A stretch of DNA of 64,000 nucleotides. It comes from Buddleja alternifolia. Its lineage: Eukaryota > Streptophyta > Magnoliopsida > Lamiales > Scrophulariaceae. A program made the translations under genes and the position numbers. Below, piece by piece: positions 1-10,400 of the stretch (within the stretch, counting starts at the first letter, position 1; every line of letters begins with the position of its first letter). The stretch spans positions 44,638,423-44,702,422 of the forward strand of contig CM033394.1 of assembly GCA_019426215.1 (NCBI GenBank). Direction: 5' to 3'. Below the pieces are notes generated by a model, which made no database searches, was not told where the DNA came from, and worked only from the letters and a program-made list of their open reading frames with translations.

Positions 1-594
1 CAAAACATTTTTTATGAAGATCGTTAAAGCCCAGTTTTAGATATATATTCTTGAAATATATGAGTTACTTTATTTTTTGGGAAGATGAGTTACTTTATTA
101 TATTCCACTTATAATATATAACAAGCTTGATTATGATTAAAGATCTAAAATATTGAGCTCAACATGTTTCATCAATATTATTAATAAAGTGCATTTCAGA
201 TTTTCTAATTGATATTGTACTTTGTAACACTCATACACGATAAGTGTACATAATCCTGTTCAACTTCATATTTGAGAAAATATTTTAATCAGGTAAGGCA
301 CATATGTTATGTGAAATATAAGATGAAATATTATTTTGTAATAGAAGATTCAAATTGAATAAACCAAATCAAGAAATTAGAGACTGAGAAAACAACTTCT
401 ATTTTATTCAAAATTAGAAGTTACATTAATCATAAACCAAAACATAAGCTGCAGCTTCAATAAAAGAAGCTGAAGTACACATTATGTAGTAACAAATCAG
501 TAGTATTAATTATTAGGAAAACTTAGAGCACAAAGGCTCACTCTCTCTCCCTATATCTATAATACCTAATACCTCAACATATAAAGATATATAT
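1..594. other. Intergenic / 3' flank of glutaredoxin gene
   Basis: AT-rich sequence with no convincing reading frame on either strand. It lies downstream of the minus-strand glutaredoxin stop codon, so its right part should contain that gene's 3' UTR. I see no repeat or RNA gene in it. Confidence 0.6.
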
Positions 595-903
595 TTAGAC
601 CCACAAGGCACCAGCCCTTTTGAGCATGGGCTTTAGGGACCTCTTGATGTGGAGGCTCATGACCTCATCAGATCCTCCCACAAATTCACCACCAATGAAC
701 ACCGCCGGGACGGTAGGGTTACACCCGAGCATCGAGAGTGCCTGCTCAATTTCCCGGCCCCTCGAGATCTCATCAAGCTCGTAAACCATTGGATTGACAC
801 CAAAATCACTAAAGAGTGATCTAATTGTGTGGCTCATGCAGCATGAGCTCTTGCTAAAGATTACCACCGACTTTTCAGACACCATTTTGCTTACTGTATC
901 CAT
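595..903 (-). CDS. CC-type (ROXY-class) glutaredoxin, intact
   Basis: A complete 102-residue single-exon gene. Glutaredoxins use glutathione to reduce or exchange thiols; the plant-specific CC class acts largely with TGA bZIP transcription factors in development and in nitrogen and stress signalling. Visible here: a thioredoxin-fold start (VVIFSKSS), active site CCMS at residues 21-24, the cis-proline TVPAVFIGG at 64-72, the glutathione-contact GGSDE at 76-80, and the C-terminal ALWV tail, close to the ALWL end linked to TGA interaction. The length is typical of the family (about 100-105). The first ATG lies just before the fold and no earlier in-frame ATG is needed. CCMS is the active site of the Arabidopsis GRXS-type CC members, so it probably belongs to that subgroup rather than to the CCMC/CCLC types, but I cannot assign an orthologue. 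No host gene adjoins it. Confidence 0.95.
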   Translation of the reverse strand: MDTVSKMVSEKSVVIFSKSSCCMSHTIRSLFSDFGVNPMVYELDEISRGREIEQALSMLGCNPTVPAVFIGGEFVGGSDEVMSLHIKRSLKPMLKRAGALWV

Positions 904-1036
904 TTTATCTAATTAAGAAAAACTTGTAAGATTGAATATTGGAACTACAGATGTAGAAGAATGGCTTAAATATATCTATATATGTTGCAAAAGGTTTTTG
1001 TTTTGGAGTGATGAGAGTGGAGAGTGCATGGAGATA

Positions 1037-1044
1037 TTTATATA
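1037..1044 (-). promoter_or_regulatory. TATA box of glutaredoxin gene
   Basis: On the minus strand this reads TATATAAA, about 135 bp upstream of the glutaredoxin ATG. That spacing leaves room for a 5' UTR of roughly 100 nt. There is no competing TATA-like element closer to the ATG that looks as strong. Confidence 0.6.
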
Positions 1045-2625
1045 GAAATTATGGGGATTGGTCTGTGGGGGCGGGGGTATGTTGAGTTCTAACTTGTAAA
1101 TTTTTATTGGAGGGACTAAGGATGATTTCACATTTAGATGGATATTTATTTATTGAAAAATGATTAAACTAAAAAGATTATCATTAGTTTGAGAGTGATT
1201 GATGTGGATCACCACTACGATATAAAAGGTGCAAATGCACGATAACGAATCTCTACATACGGTAAAAATTGGGACGTGTCCTTTGTACGGCCTTGTGATC
1301 ATTGGATAATAATATATTATTTTAGTTAAGGAATTAGTATATATTATATAATTATAATTTATATGTCTAGTCTTTTGTTACTAATGTATAACTGATATCT
1401 AAATTTGAGGAGATTTTTGGTTTTGAGTCTTGTGATAATTAAAATTATCTAAGTAATGAGATTCGTATCATACTTATAAACGTGTCGGAAATATCTAAGA
1501 ATCATTCGTGCAATTTTAGCATGCAAAGTTAATTAATTCTATAGAATACTTTAACTATAAGTTTCAGTGATTGGTCAATTTTATACTATGTTCTGCACTC
1601 TAGATTGTCTACCACATTTATCTTCATCCTGAATTTCATTTTAATTAAGACGGCAAAAAAATATATATAATAATTCCATGCATATAAATCTTTATAATGT
1701 ATTTAACTTTATTCAGCTAGCTATAATTTATGGGCTATCTTTTTCAATCTCCATCTCGCAAAATAGAAACTCGACTTCGTGAGTTTCAAACTTAATTTTT
1801 TTTTTATTTATTTATTGGGTCGGGGTGTTGGGGATCAATTTAATTCCTGGTAATTAATTAGGACATACATTAAAAATTGTTGGAATGATAATTATGTGAT
1901 CCATTTAACCTTTTGCGGTAGCTTTCCAGGAGGCATCTGATGAGTGGGAGAAAGAAATTGGATTTATCCAATTGGGACCTCTTTTTTATCTCTTCTTCGA
2001 AACGACATATTCTATTCCAGTGAGGTACACGCAATGACTATATACATACATATATATATATTGTGGAGAGAGAAAGTTTTCAGAGTACTTATATTTTTGG
2101 AAAATTAGAAAAATATTCAAACTAGTTATGATAAATTAACTACGAGTTTCAGCTTCAGTCTCTTTATTATCGGCAGGTTTTTTATATATAATTTTATTTG
2201 TACATGATTAATATTAGTTTATACATACATTGTTATAATGTACGTAACAACAAGAAGAAAAAAACGAGGAAATGTCATGGACAAAAGGAACGCTTATGTA
2301 ATGAGGTCCCAACCACAACGTTATCCTCTTTGCCTTTTGATTTGCCCATTTATGTGACCTCATGTTTTTTTGGCATATTTTGCAGACAAAATTGACTTCC
2401 GAATTTTCTTAAAAAGTCTCAAAACTTTATTTTCCGGTATAATACTAAAAAAAATAATTATTATTATAGCAAACTTTATATAGACTTTGCAATTCGAATA
2501 AACATAATCATCCGTAGACGTACTCTGAGTCTCAAAAACTCCGAAGCATGAACCGTGAATTCTCATGTCAATATTGAAATTTCCATGTGTCTAGGTCATT
2601 AAACTTGTCTAAAATAATCTAAATA
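1045..2625. other. Intergenic, AT-rich
   Basis: Upstream region of the glutaredoxin gene followed by AT-rich spacer with short TA runs (near 2050). The two short open frames around 2198-2566 overlap each other on opposite strands and show no motif. Nothing else recognisable. Confidence 0.6.
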
Positions 2626-2639
2626 ATCAAAGTTTCTAA

Positions 2640-2833
2640 CCAAGCCTCTTGGCCCAGTGGTATGAGGTGTCACTGGGACAACTTGGGGTCGATACTGGTG
2701 TGCTCCCAGAATTGATTCCTGGCGTTATCAAAATAATGTTTGGTCAACGGCAGCCACGAACCGCGAGCGGGGATTAGTCGAGGTGCGCGAAAGTTGGCCC
2801 GGACACCCGTGAGTAAACCAAAAAAAAAAAAAA
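2640..2833 (+). mobile_element. tRNA-derived SINE with target-site duplication
   Basis: About 194 bp with the layout of a plant SINE: a tRNA-like head with an A-box (TGGCCCAGTGG near 2651) and a B-box-like GGTCGATAC near 2688, a GC-richer body, and an A-tail ending the element. It is flanked by a 14 bp direct repeat, ATCAAAGTTTCTAA at 2626-2639 and ATCAACGTTTCTAA at 2834-2847 (one mismatch), the expected LINE-machinery target duplication. The family name is not assigned. The single mismatch suggests moderate age. Confidence 0.88.
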
Positions 2834-2847
2834 ATCAACGTTTCTAA

Positions 2848-3700
2848 ACTTAGTGACTAGTTTTGGACATTTAATCTAACACTTGGGACCCTATATATCC
2901 AAATTAGTTACTTGAATTTTACAAAATTATTTAGTGTGAGTTTAATTTGTTATACTTGATAAATCCCCATAGTTGAAATTAAATATATACTCAGTTTTAT
3001 TTAGTAATAAAAACTTTTTGTTGACAATATCCTTTTTTTTAATGATATATATATATATAATAATTCAATCTTGAATTATTCTAGAACACTGCTGAATGCT
3101 CCAGGGAGTCCTCAAGAATCACACTTGGTTACCTACATGAACAACATTGTTGATCATGCCCATTTGATTTATTACTTCTGGCTATAAAAACATAACAGAA
3201 TTTTTTCAAGAAAAATTAGAGAATGAAAACTAATAATTTTCTGCGGACAAATAATCTCCACTGTGGTAAAGATGGCTTCAACTTGATCTTTTTAAGGTTT
3301 TCGTCACCATTTGTGGAATCTTGATAAAAAAAAATGTGTAAATGTATTTCATCTAGTGTGAAAAGAGCAAGTGCCCATTAACTGGCCCTAAAGAAGCCCA
3401 AAGGTCGGTTTGGTAGGGTTCTCTCCGCCATACACAATATAGTATTTGCTCTTATCAACGTAACACATAATATGTTGCATTTATTATGGGTATATCATTT
3501 GAGGTGTTTCCCTACCCACAAACATTTCATCATGTTGTATAATGTGGGTGGCATAAATTTTTCGTATAGAAATTTTAGTCTGAATCCCGTTCGAGTGAAT
3601 TCATGGCATATGAGTGTTTATATTTGTCGTATATGATTGTTGTATATGGTCCAAACTCCAAAGAGGGTGATCACTCACGAGAGTAGTCATAGGGACAATT
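2848..3700. other. Intergenic
   Basis: AT-rich spacer with a TA run near 3045-3060. No coding frame, RNA gene or clear terminal repeat seen. It ends at the left LTR of copia-1. Confidence 0.6.
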
Positions 3701-4254
3701 TGTTAGGAACCAACGCGCATGAACGAATTTAAAAGTAAAAAAAAGCAAGAAAACGAGACAACAATTTTACGTGGTTCGGCAAATTGCCTACGTTCACGGA
3801 CCTATGCTAGAGAGATTTTATTTATATGAGAGAAGAAAAACGATTACAAGAGATTGAGAGTGTATTGCCCCGAAAGAAAAAAAACCCCACAAGTGTTTCC
3901 CGTGTAGCACAATTTGTATCTACCACAAATTATTTTCCTTAGTATATACTACACTACACACACTTTGCTCTCTATGTTTTCTCTCAATTTTGGGATGCTT
4001 AGAATGAAAGAAATTCACTCCTATTTATAGGAGTAATTTTCACCTACCAAAACTCTTGGTTTCACCTACCAAACAATTCTTGGTTTCACCTACCAAACAA
4101 CTCTTGGTTTCACCTACCAAACAACCTTTGGTTTCACCTACCAAACAACCCTTGGTTTTACCTACCAAACAACCTCTTGGTTTCACCTACCAAAAAACAT
4201 CTTGGTTTCACCTACCAATCAACCTTTTGGTTTGTTTCTCCACAAAACCCATCA
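3701..4254 (-). repeat. copia-1 3' LTR
   Basis: Plus-strand text starts TGTTAGGAACC and ends AACCCATCA. It matches 8259-8833 along its length with few substitutions, a 2 bp difference in an A-run, and one fewer 24 bp tandem unit. In element sense it contains a TATAAATA box in a small palindrome near 4017-4033. Confidence 0.92.
4038..4230. repeat. 24 bp tandem repeats in copia-1 3' LTR (8 units)
   Basis: Eight head-to-tail units of about 24 bp built on TTTCACCTACCAAACAAC + CTTTGG. They lie in U3 in element sense, upstream of the TATA box, where they could act as repeated promoter or enhancer elements (inference). The apparent proline/threonine-rich open frame across them is a by-product of the repeat. 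Confidence 0.9.
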
Positions 4255-4349
4255 ATCTCCCACTTGGAGACCAAACTCAAAGTTGAAGACACAACCTCTT
4301 CCCCCTCCAATTTAATGCGTTCTCTCTCTAGCAAAAGTCAGCCTCCTCT

Positions 4350-7300
4350 TCACAGAAACTCCAGGCCCACTGAGGCCATGCAAAGCCTCAATTTTTCGGT
4401 GGTAACCCCCTTTGTCAACATGTCTGCCGGATTCTTTGCACCCAAAATCTTTTTCAATTCCAAAGTCTCATCATCTATCATCTCTCGGATATGATGATAC
4501 TTCAATTGAATATGTTTCGTCCTTGAGTGAAACACCGGATTCTTTGCCAAACAAATGGCACTTTGACTATCACTATAAAGTGCACAATCCCGTTGCTCCT
4601 TGTCAATTTCCCTCAGAAAATTCTTCAACCAAATCATCTCTTTTCCAGCTTCTGAAATAGCTATGTACTCGGCTTCGGTTGTAGAAAGTGCTACACATTT
4701 TTGTAGTCTTGACATCCAACTAATTGTTGTGCCACCCAAAGTGTAAATATAGCCCGATGTGCTCTTCCGACCATCTTGATCACCACCTAAGTCAGCATCC
4801 ACAAAGCCCTCTAAAGTGATACTACTAGCCTTAAAACTCAAACACATATCCGATGTGCCTTTCAAGTACCTTAGTAACCACTTCACTGCTTCCCAATGTT
4901 GTAAACCCGGATTAGCCATATATCTACTCACGACTCCCACTGCATGAGCTATATCCGGCCTTGTACACACCATTGCGTACATCAAACTTCCAATAGCAGA
5001 GGCATATGGAACCTTTGCCATCTTTTCTCGCTCCTCGTCAGATTTAGGTGATTGCTCCTTGCTTAGTTTGAATTGACTCCCCAAAGGAGTGCTTCTAGAC
5101 TTTGCATCAGTGATAGCAAATCTATCAAGCACCTTATGTATGTACCTTTCCTGAGTCAGCTTGAGGCTCCCACTCGACCTATCTCGAATAATTCTCATCC
5201 CGAGAATTGTATTTGCAGCCCCCAAATCCTTCATTTCAAACTCACTCGCCAATTGTTGTTTCAGCCTTTTGATTTCCCCCATATTAGTCCCTGCAACTAA
5301 CATGTCATCGACATACAACAATAAAATAATGTAGCAATCTTTAAATCTTTTAAAATAACAACAATGATCCATTTGACATCTAGTAAATGCATTACTATCC
5401 ATGAACGTGTCAAACCTTTTGTACCATTGTCTCGGAGCTTGTTTCAAACCATACAAGCTTTTCTCTAGCTTGCATATAAGGTTTTCTTTTCTACTTACCA
5501 AAAAACCTTCCGGTTGAGCCATGTATATATCCTCCTCCAAATCCCCATGAAGGAATGCCGTTTTTACATCTAATTGTTCAAGATGTAAATCCTCTGCAGC
5601 AACAATGCTTAGAACCATCCTTATAGTAGTTAACTTGACAACCGGCGAAAATATCTCACTGTAGTCAATCCCTTCCTTCTGTTGGAACCCTTTGACTACC
5701 AACCTCGCCTTGTACCTTTTACTACCATCTGTCTCATCTTTTACCCGGAATATCCACTTGTTTTGCAAAGCTCTTTTCCCTTTCGGTAACTTGGTCAACC
5801 TCCAAGTCTTATTTGTCTCAAGCGAGCTCATCTCATCTTTCATGGCTAGCTCCCACTTGAGAGAATCTCCTACACTCATTGCCTCTTTGTACGATTCCGG
5901 CTCTCCCGAATCTGTCAAAAGTAAATAGTATAGGGAAGGGGAATACCTCGTGTTTGGTTTAGGAGTTCTACTCGATCTCCTCAAGGTAGGTTGTGGAGTC
6001 TCCGGATCTTCCTCAATCCTATTTTCAACTCCATTTCCTGCAACCTCATCCTCAGTGATCTCTTCCAATATCGCCTTTGATTTTTCATTATCATCAGTCT
6101 CTGCCCCAAGTCTATCCTTGTAAAGCACCTTCTCGTTGAACGTAACATCTTTATGCCTTATGATTTTGTTGTTTTGGTAATCCCAGAACCGGTAGCCAAA
6201 ACTATCTCCACCATAACCAATAAAAATGCACTTCTGTGCTTTTGGATCCAACTTATCCCTATCATCAGAGCTTAGCAAGACATAGGATAAACAACCGAAA
6301 ATTTTCAAATGCGATAAATTTACCTCCTTTCCAGACCAAACTTCTTCCGGTATTTTGAAGTCTAACGGTACTGAAGGTCCCCGGTTGATAAGGTAAGCTG
6401 CCGTACTTACTGCATCAGCCCAAAACGTCTTTGGCAACCCGGAATAAAGCCTCATGCTCCTAGCTCGTTCATTCAAAGTTCTATTCATCCGCTCTGCAAT
6501 CCCATTCTGCTGTGGAGTCCCTGGAATGGTCTTGATCATCTTGATCCCATTCTCTGCACAATAGACTTTGAATTCTTGGCTGTCATACTCCCCACCATTG
6601 TCGGACCTCAGACTCTTCAGTTTCAGCCCCGTTTCATTCTCGACTTCTGCCTTCCACTTCCTAAAGGTATTAAACACATCAGACTTATTTTTCAAAAAAT
6701 AAACCCATACCTTTCTTGTGGAATCATCAATGAAGGTGACATAGTATCTCGACCCTCCAAGCGACTGTACGGGTGCCGGTCCCCATACATCGGTATGCAC
6801 AAGCTCCAATTTCTCTGCCTTCGGTTCTCTTCCCGTCTTGGAGAAGCTCACCTTTTTCTGCTTCCCAAGTACACAGTCTTCACAAAGACCCAATTCAACC
6901 GTCTTTGAGATTGGTAGCTTTCCCTTGGATGCCATGATTTTCATTCCCTTCTCACTCATATGCCCAAGTCGCCTATGCCATAGATGCACGTCTTCTGTGG
7001 CCTCGACTGCAGCTAACGAGTCCTTATTGATTTCTGTGGTGTACAAAGTCCCTGACTTTTTACCACGAGCCACCACCAAATTTCCTTTGGTGATTTTCCA
7101 AGAACCACCACCAAACATTGTGGTGTAACCATCACTATCAATTTGACCCATTGAGATCAAATTCTTCCTCAGCCCCGGGACATGTCTGACATTCTGCAGT
7201 TTTAACTGCATCCCCTGTGCCGTCGTTATCGTGACCTCTCCCTTACCAATAATTTCTAAGGGTTCATCATCTGCAAGAAATACCTTTCCAAATTTTCCAG

Positions 7301-8216
7301 AAGTATAATTTGTAAGATAATTTTTACAGGAAGTAGCGTGAAACGACGCACCTGAGTCCAGTACCCATTGGTCAACTGGACTGTCAACACAACAAACCAA
7401 AGCGTCTCCGACATCGTCTGTTGCTGCGTTTGCTTGTTGACGTTCCCGATTGTGATTTTGTCCCGTCTTTTCTGGACAGTCCCTCTTGAAGTGGCTTTTC
7501 TTACCGCAGCCCCAGCAATCATCACCCTTGCGCGGTTTTGACTTCCCTCGCCCCTTGGACTTGGATCGACCTTTGCCTTTCTGACCACCCCGTTGAACAC
7601 TTCTCCCTCTGCTTTCCGCACTCAATGCAGCAGATGTGAGTTCTCCTGATTCTCTCCGGCGAATATCCTCGCTTAGAATCAGATCCCGAATCTCCTCAAG
7701 CTTCAACTTTCTTTGGCCAGACGAACTACTCACAGCAGTTACCGTCGCACTCCAACTTTCCGGCAAAGAAGACAATAAAATTAAAGCCTTTACCTCATCC
7801 TCAAAATTAATATCAACCGAGCTCAACTGAGTGATGATCACGTTAAACTCGTTGATATGATTGGTCACCAATCCTCCCTCCGTCATCTTCAAGTTGAATA
7901 AACGTCTCATCAAGTAGACTTTATTCGACGCGGATGGCTTCTCATACATGTTGGATAACGCCTTCATCAAACCCGCCGTCATAGTTTGATCTAGGATGTT
8001 AAACATTACGTTTCTTGATAACGTTAATCGAATAACACCTAGTGCTTGCCTATCCAATAATTCCCAATCCTCGTCTGACATCTTTTCAGGCTTCTTTCCC
8101 GACAATGGTTGATGGAGTTTCTTTTGGTACAGATAATCCTCCATCTGTGTTCGCCAGAATCCGAAATCTTTTCCATCGAACTTGTTTATATTCACTTTTC
8201 TATCGTCAGACGCCAT
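4350..8216 (-). CDS. copia-1 gag-pol polyprotein, uninterrupted
   Basis: 1288 residues encoding all proteins of a Ty1/copia element in one frame. From the N-terminus: gag (1 to about 230); CCHC zinc knuckle CWGCGKKSHFKRDC at 234-247; aspartic protease DSGA at about 287-290; GAG-pre-integrase with LWHRRLGHMS; integrase with DNGGEY and the PQQNGIAERMNRT segment; reverse transcriptase with KARLVVKGFQQKEGIDY and the catalytic LLLYVDDMLVAG; RNase H with DADLGGD, KSTSGY and STTEAEY, ending in the usual HIREM...PADMLTKG tail. All key catalytic residues I can check are present and no stop interrupts it. The ATG is 28 bp downstream of the primer site, so the leader is very short. Copia elements usually express gag-pol as one frame, as here. 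Confidence 0.95.
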   Translation of the reverse strand: MASDDRKVNINKFDGKDFGFWRTQMEDYLYQKKLHQPLSGKKPEKMSDEDWELLDRQALGVIRLTLSRNVMFNILDQTMTAGLMKALSNMYEKPSASNKVYLMRRLFNLKMTEGGLVTNHINEFNVIITQLSSVDINFEDEVKALILLSSLPESWSATVTAVSSSSGQRKLKLEEIRDLILSEDIRRRESGELTSAALSAESRGRSVQRGGQKGKGRSKSKGRGKSKPRKGDDCWGCGKKSHFKRDCPEKTGQNHNRERQQANAATDDVGDALVCCVDSPVDQWVLDSGASFHATSCKNYLTNYTSGKFGKVFLADDEPLEIIGKGEVTITTAQGMQLKLQNVRHVPGLRKNLISMGQIDSDGYTTMFGGGSWKITKGNLVVARGKKSGTLYTTEINKDSLAAVEATEDVHLWHRRLGHMSEKGMKIMASKGKLPISKTVELGLCEDCVLGKQKKVSFSKTGREPKAEKLELVHTDVWGPAPVQSLGGSRYYVTFIDDSTRKVWVYFLKNKSDVFNTFRKWKAEVENETGLKLKSLRSDNGGEYDSQEFKVYCAENGIKMIKTIPGTPQQNGIAERMNRTLNERARSMRLYSGLPKTFWADAVSTAAYLINRGPSVPLDFKIPEEVWSGKEVNLSHLKIFGCLSYVLLSSDDRDKLDPKAQKCIFIGYGGDSFGYRFWDYQNNKIIRHKDVTFNEKVLYKDRLGAETDDNEKSKAILEEITEDEVAGNGVENRIEEDPETPQPTLRRSSRTPKPNTRYSPSLYYLLLTDSGEPESYKEAMSVGDSLKWELAMKDEMSSLETNKTWRLTKLPKGKRALQNKWIFRVKDETDGSKRYKARLVVKGFQQKEGIDYSEIFSPVVKLTTIRMVLSIVAAEDLHLEQLDVKTAFLHGDLEEDIYMAQPEGFLVSRKENLICKLEKSLYGLKQAPRQWYKRFDTFMDSNAFTRCQMDHCCYFKRFKDCYIILLLYVDDMLVAGTNMGEIKRLKQQLASEFEMKDLGAANTILGMRIIRDRSSGSLKLTQERYIHKVLDRFAITDAKSRSTPLGSQFKLSKEQSPKSDEEREKMAKVPYASAIGSLMYAMVCTRPDIAHAVGVVSRYMANPGLQHWEAVKWLLRYLKGTSDMCLSFKASSITLEGFVDADLGGDQDGRKSTSGYIYTLGGTTISWMSRLQKCVALSTTEAEYIAISEAGKEMIWLKNFLREIDKEQRDCALYSDSQSAICLAKNPVFHSRTKHIQLKYHHIREMIDDETLELKKILGAKNPADMLTKGVTTEKLRLCMASVGLEFL

Positions 8217-8244
8217 TGATTCCGCACGGATCGTTATAACCCGT

Positions 8245-8256
8245 GCTCTGATACCA
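8245..8256 (-). other. copia-1 primer binding site (initiator Met-tRNA)
   Basis: Minus strand reads TGGTATCAGAGC, complementary to the 3' end of initiator Met-tRNA, 2 nt inside the 5' LTR. This is the standard primer site of plant copia elements. Confidence 0.92.
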
Positions 8257-8258
8257 GT

Positions 8259-8833
8259 TGTTAGGAATCAACGCGCATGAACGAATTTAAAAGTAAAAGA
8301 AAGCAAGAAAACGAGACAACAATTTTACGTGGTTCGGCAAATTGCCTACGTCCACGGACCTATGCTAGAGAGATTTTATTTATATGAGAGAAGAAAAACG
8401 ATTACAAGAGATTGAGAGTGTATTGCCCCGAAAGAAAAAATCCCACAAGTGTTTCCCGTGTAGCACAATTTGTATCTACCACAAATTATTTTCCTTAGTA
8501 TACACTACACTACACACACTTTGCTCTCTATGTTTTCTCTCAATTTTGGGATGCTTAGAATGAAGGAAATTCACTCCTATTTATAGGAGTAATTTTCACC
8601 TACCAAAACTCTTGGCTTCACCTACCAAACAACTCTTGGTTCCACCTACCAAACAACCTTTGGTTTCACCTACCAAACAACCCTTGGTTTTACCTACCAA
8701 ACAACCTTTGGTTTCACCTACCAAACAACCCTTGGTTTTACCTACCAAACAACCTCTTGGTTTCACCTACCAAACAACCTTTGGTTTCACCTACCAATCA
8801 ATCTTTTGGTTTGTTTCTCCACAAAACCCATCA
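8259..8833 (-). repeat. copia-1 5' LTR
   Basis: Starts TGTTAGGAATC and ends AACCCATCA on the plus strand. It carries nine 24 bp tandem units against eight in the other LTR, which accounts for the length difference. A TATA box (TATTTATA on plus, 8578-8585) should drive the minus-strand genomic RNA. Confidence 0.92.
8594..8809. repeat. 24 bp tandem repeats in copia-1 5' LTR (9 units)
   Basis: Nine units of the same 24 bp motif as at 4038-4230. The pattern of unit variants shows an internal duplication relative to the other LTR (an alternating TTTCACC/TTTTACC pair occurs twice). Confidence 0.9.
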
Positions 8834-9718
8834 ATTGCACTACCTCGATATTTTTACTCTGCAAAGTACTTTCTAGAAAGTGCATTAAAAATCCGTTTGG
8901 GTGATGGGAGTGATATTAGTGTATTTGTTGGATTTTGTAGCTTCTTGATTAAAGGTGTATTTTATTTCTGTCACTTGGTACCTTATAATAAGATTATGAA
9001 ACACCAACTTTTAAAATATTTCATTCTCATATTTATTACACTTTCATTTTCGGGTTGAGGTGGAGAAGTGGTGCAATACATCAAAAGCTCTAATTTATGG
9101 CTGATCAGACGCTCTCTCAATCTCCAGATGTACATGGTTTATTGATGACGGCCTGGGTCGAGATATACAGACAGCGGAGCTAAATACCAAACTCTAATTA
9201 TTTGCAGTCCTGAGCCACTCTATTGTCCACATACGTAGCGGCTCATTAGCCAAATTTGGTGAATTTCCTTGAATGCTTAAGGATTATGATACTACTCGAG
9301 GTTTTTTTTCCTTTGAAAAACTGGTAATGTTATGATGTATCATGACATAAAATTCTGTAATTTTTTAGACATAAATGATTTCGAATTTGTGAAATATTGA
9401 TTTTGTTCTATGTAATAATGTTTTTATGACTGAATATGGACACACGTGAGCTTAGGTGCATTATGTGAAATAAATGGAATTATCATTCACATTAATTGAT
9501 GCTCAATTCTAAATCAATAAGACGAGATCGACTCAAAGAATATCTAAAGATTACAAAGACTAAGCTCAATTTTCACCGAATAGTACAATATATATTCGTT
9601 ACACTTAAGAATAAATCTATGCACGCAGGGACGGCGTGCCCCGACTGCTAGTGTCTTAAACAAAAATGGCTTGTGGATGGATTCTAAATGAGAATATTCA
9701 AATGGGTTTATTTATAAC
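8834..9718. other. Intergenic
   Basis: No coding frame or terminal repeat recognised. The sequence is of mixed composition and could include old repeat remains, but I cannot support any call. Confidence 0.5.
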
Positions 9719-10400
9719 ATGTCTTTTCAGGAGGAGGAACTCCCGATTGTCCCAATTTGGGTTGTTCTTCCTAACCTTCCTCTTGTTTTCTCACACAAGA
9801 AAGCCCTTAGAAATATTGCCTCCATTTTAGGCAAACCTCTCAAGTTGGATGAACCCACTGTGGATCGAATTAGACCAAAATTTGCGAAAATGTGTGTTGA
9901 AATAAACCTCTTGGAACCCATTGTTAATAATTTATAGCTTGGAGACGAATCAGGATCCTTCCTACAAAAAATTATCTATGAGAACCTAGCTTCCCTCCTA
10001 TTGCACATTTTGTCAACACATAGGCCATATTGAGCTCAACTGTTTTGAAAAATCTTGTAAGGAAAGACAAAGCTCTCCCTTTGTTTCTGTTCCAATGGAT
10101 GTGGATATATCCACTGCTCCGGCTGCGCCTAGCGTTCTGGTCACCCCTGTCACATTGGATAAAGGAAAAGGAGTAGCTACAGCCTGTACTTCGGACTGCA
10201 TAATTTTTCATAATCTGGTTCCTCAAAGCTCCCCGGTGCCATCGGCCATTTATCTCCATCGTAAGGGAACTAGCGCTCAAACCAACCTCGAAGGTATGAA
10301 AACCCCAGGTACACCCCTTCTTATTTCGAAGTCTTTGGCTGTCGGATATGAGGGTACTGACTTGATAAAAGATAATGCTATTAAAGAAGTTGTTGAATGA
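9719..10400 (+). pseudogene. LINE ORF1 (gag-like, DUF4283 + zinc knuckle) remnant
   Basis: The first 72 codons match the DUF4283/gag-like module of plant L1-type retrotransposons: PIWVVLPNLPL, a helix around KALRNIASILGKPLKLD, and RPKFAKMCVEINL. After a stop near 9937 and a frame change, a CCHC zinc knuckle with spacing CX2CX4HX4C (YCTFCQHIGHIELNC) is readable around 9996-10041, the usual next module. A further open stretch (10095-10400) is Pro/Ser/Thr-rich, like the linker after the knuckle. The remnant has no ORF2 directly after it. Its function would have been RNA binding during LINE retrotransposition; it is dead here. Confidence 0.75.

Larger units (their letters stand above)
3701..8833 (-). 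mobile_element. copia-1: complete Ty1/copia LTR retrotransposon
   Basis: A full-length element of about 5.1 kb in minus orientation: two near-identical LTRs (left about 554 bp, right about 575 bp), a Met-tRNA primer site, one long gag-pol frame and a purine-rich tract (AAGTGGGAGA on the minus strand) before the left LTR. LTRs have TG...CA ends. The target duplication is ambiguous: CAATT adjoins both ends only if the right end is taken two bases earlier. Intact coding and close LTRs imply a recent insertion. Gene order protease-integrase-RT-RNase H places it in Ty1/copia; the gag resembles the Tnt1/Tork side, which is inference. Confidence 0.95.

Noticed and set aside
7256..7621. Second minus-strand gene inside copia-1
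   Set aside because: An out-of-frame shadow of the gag-protease region in the 1288-codon frame.
8594..8809. CRISPR-like array or a Pro/Thr repeat protein
   Set aside because: The units are head-to-tail with no unique spacers, lie in both LTRs of a plant retrotransposon, and the open frame simply follows the repeat.
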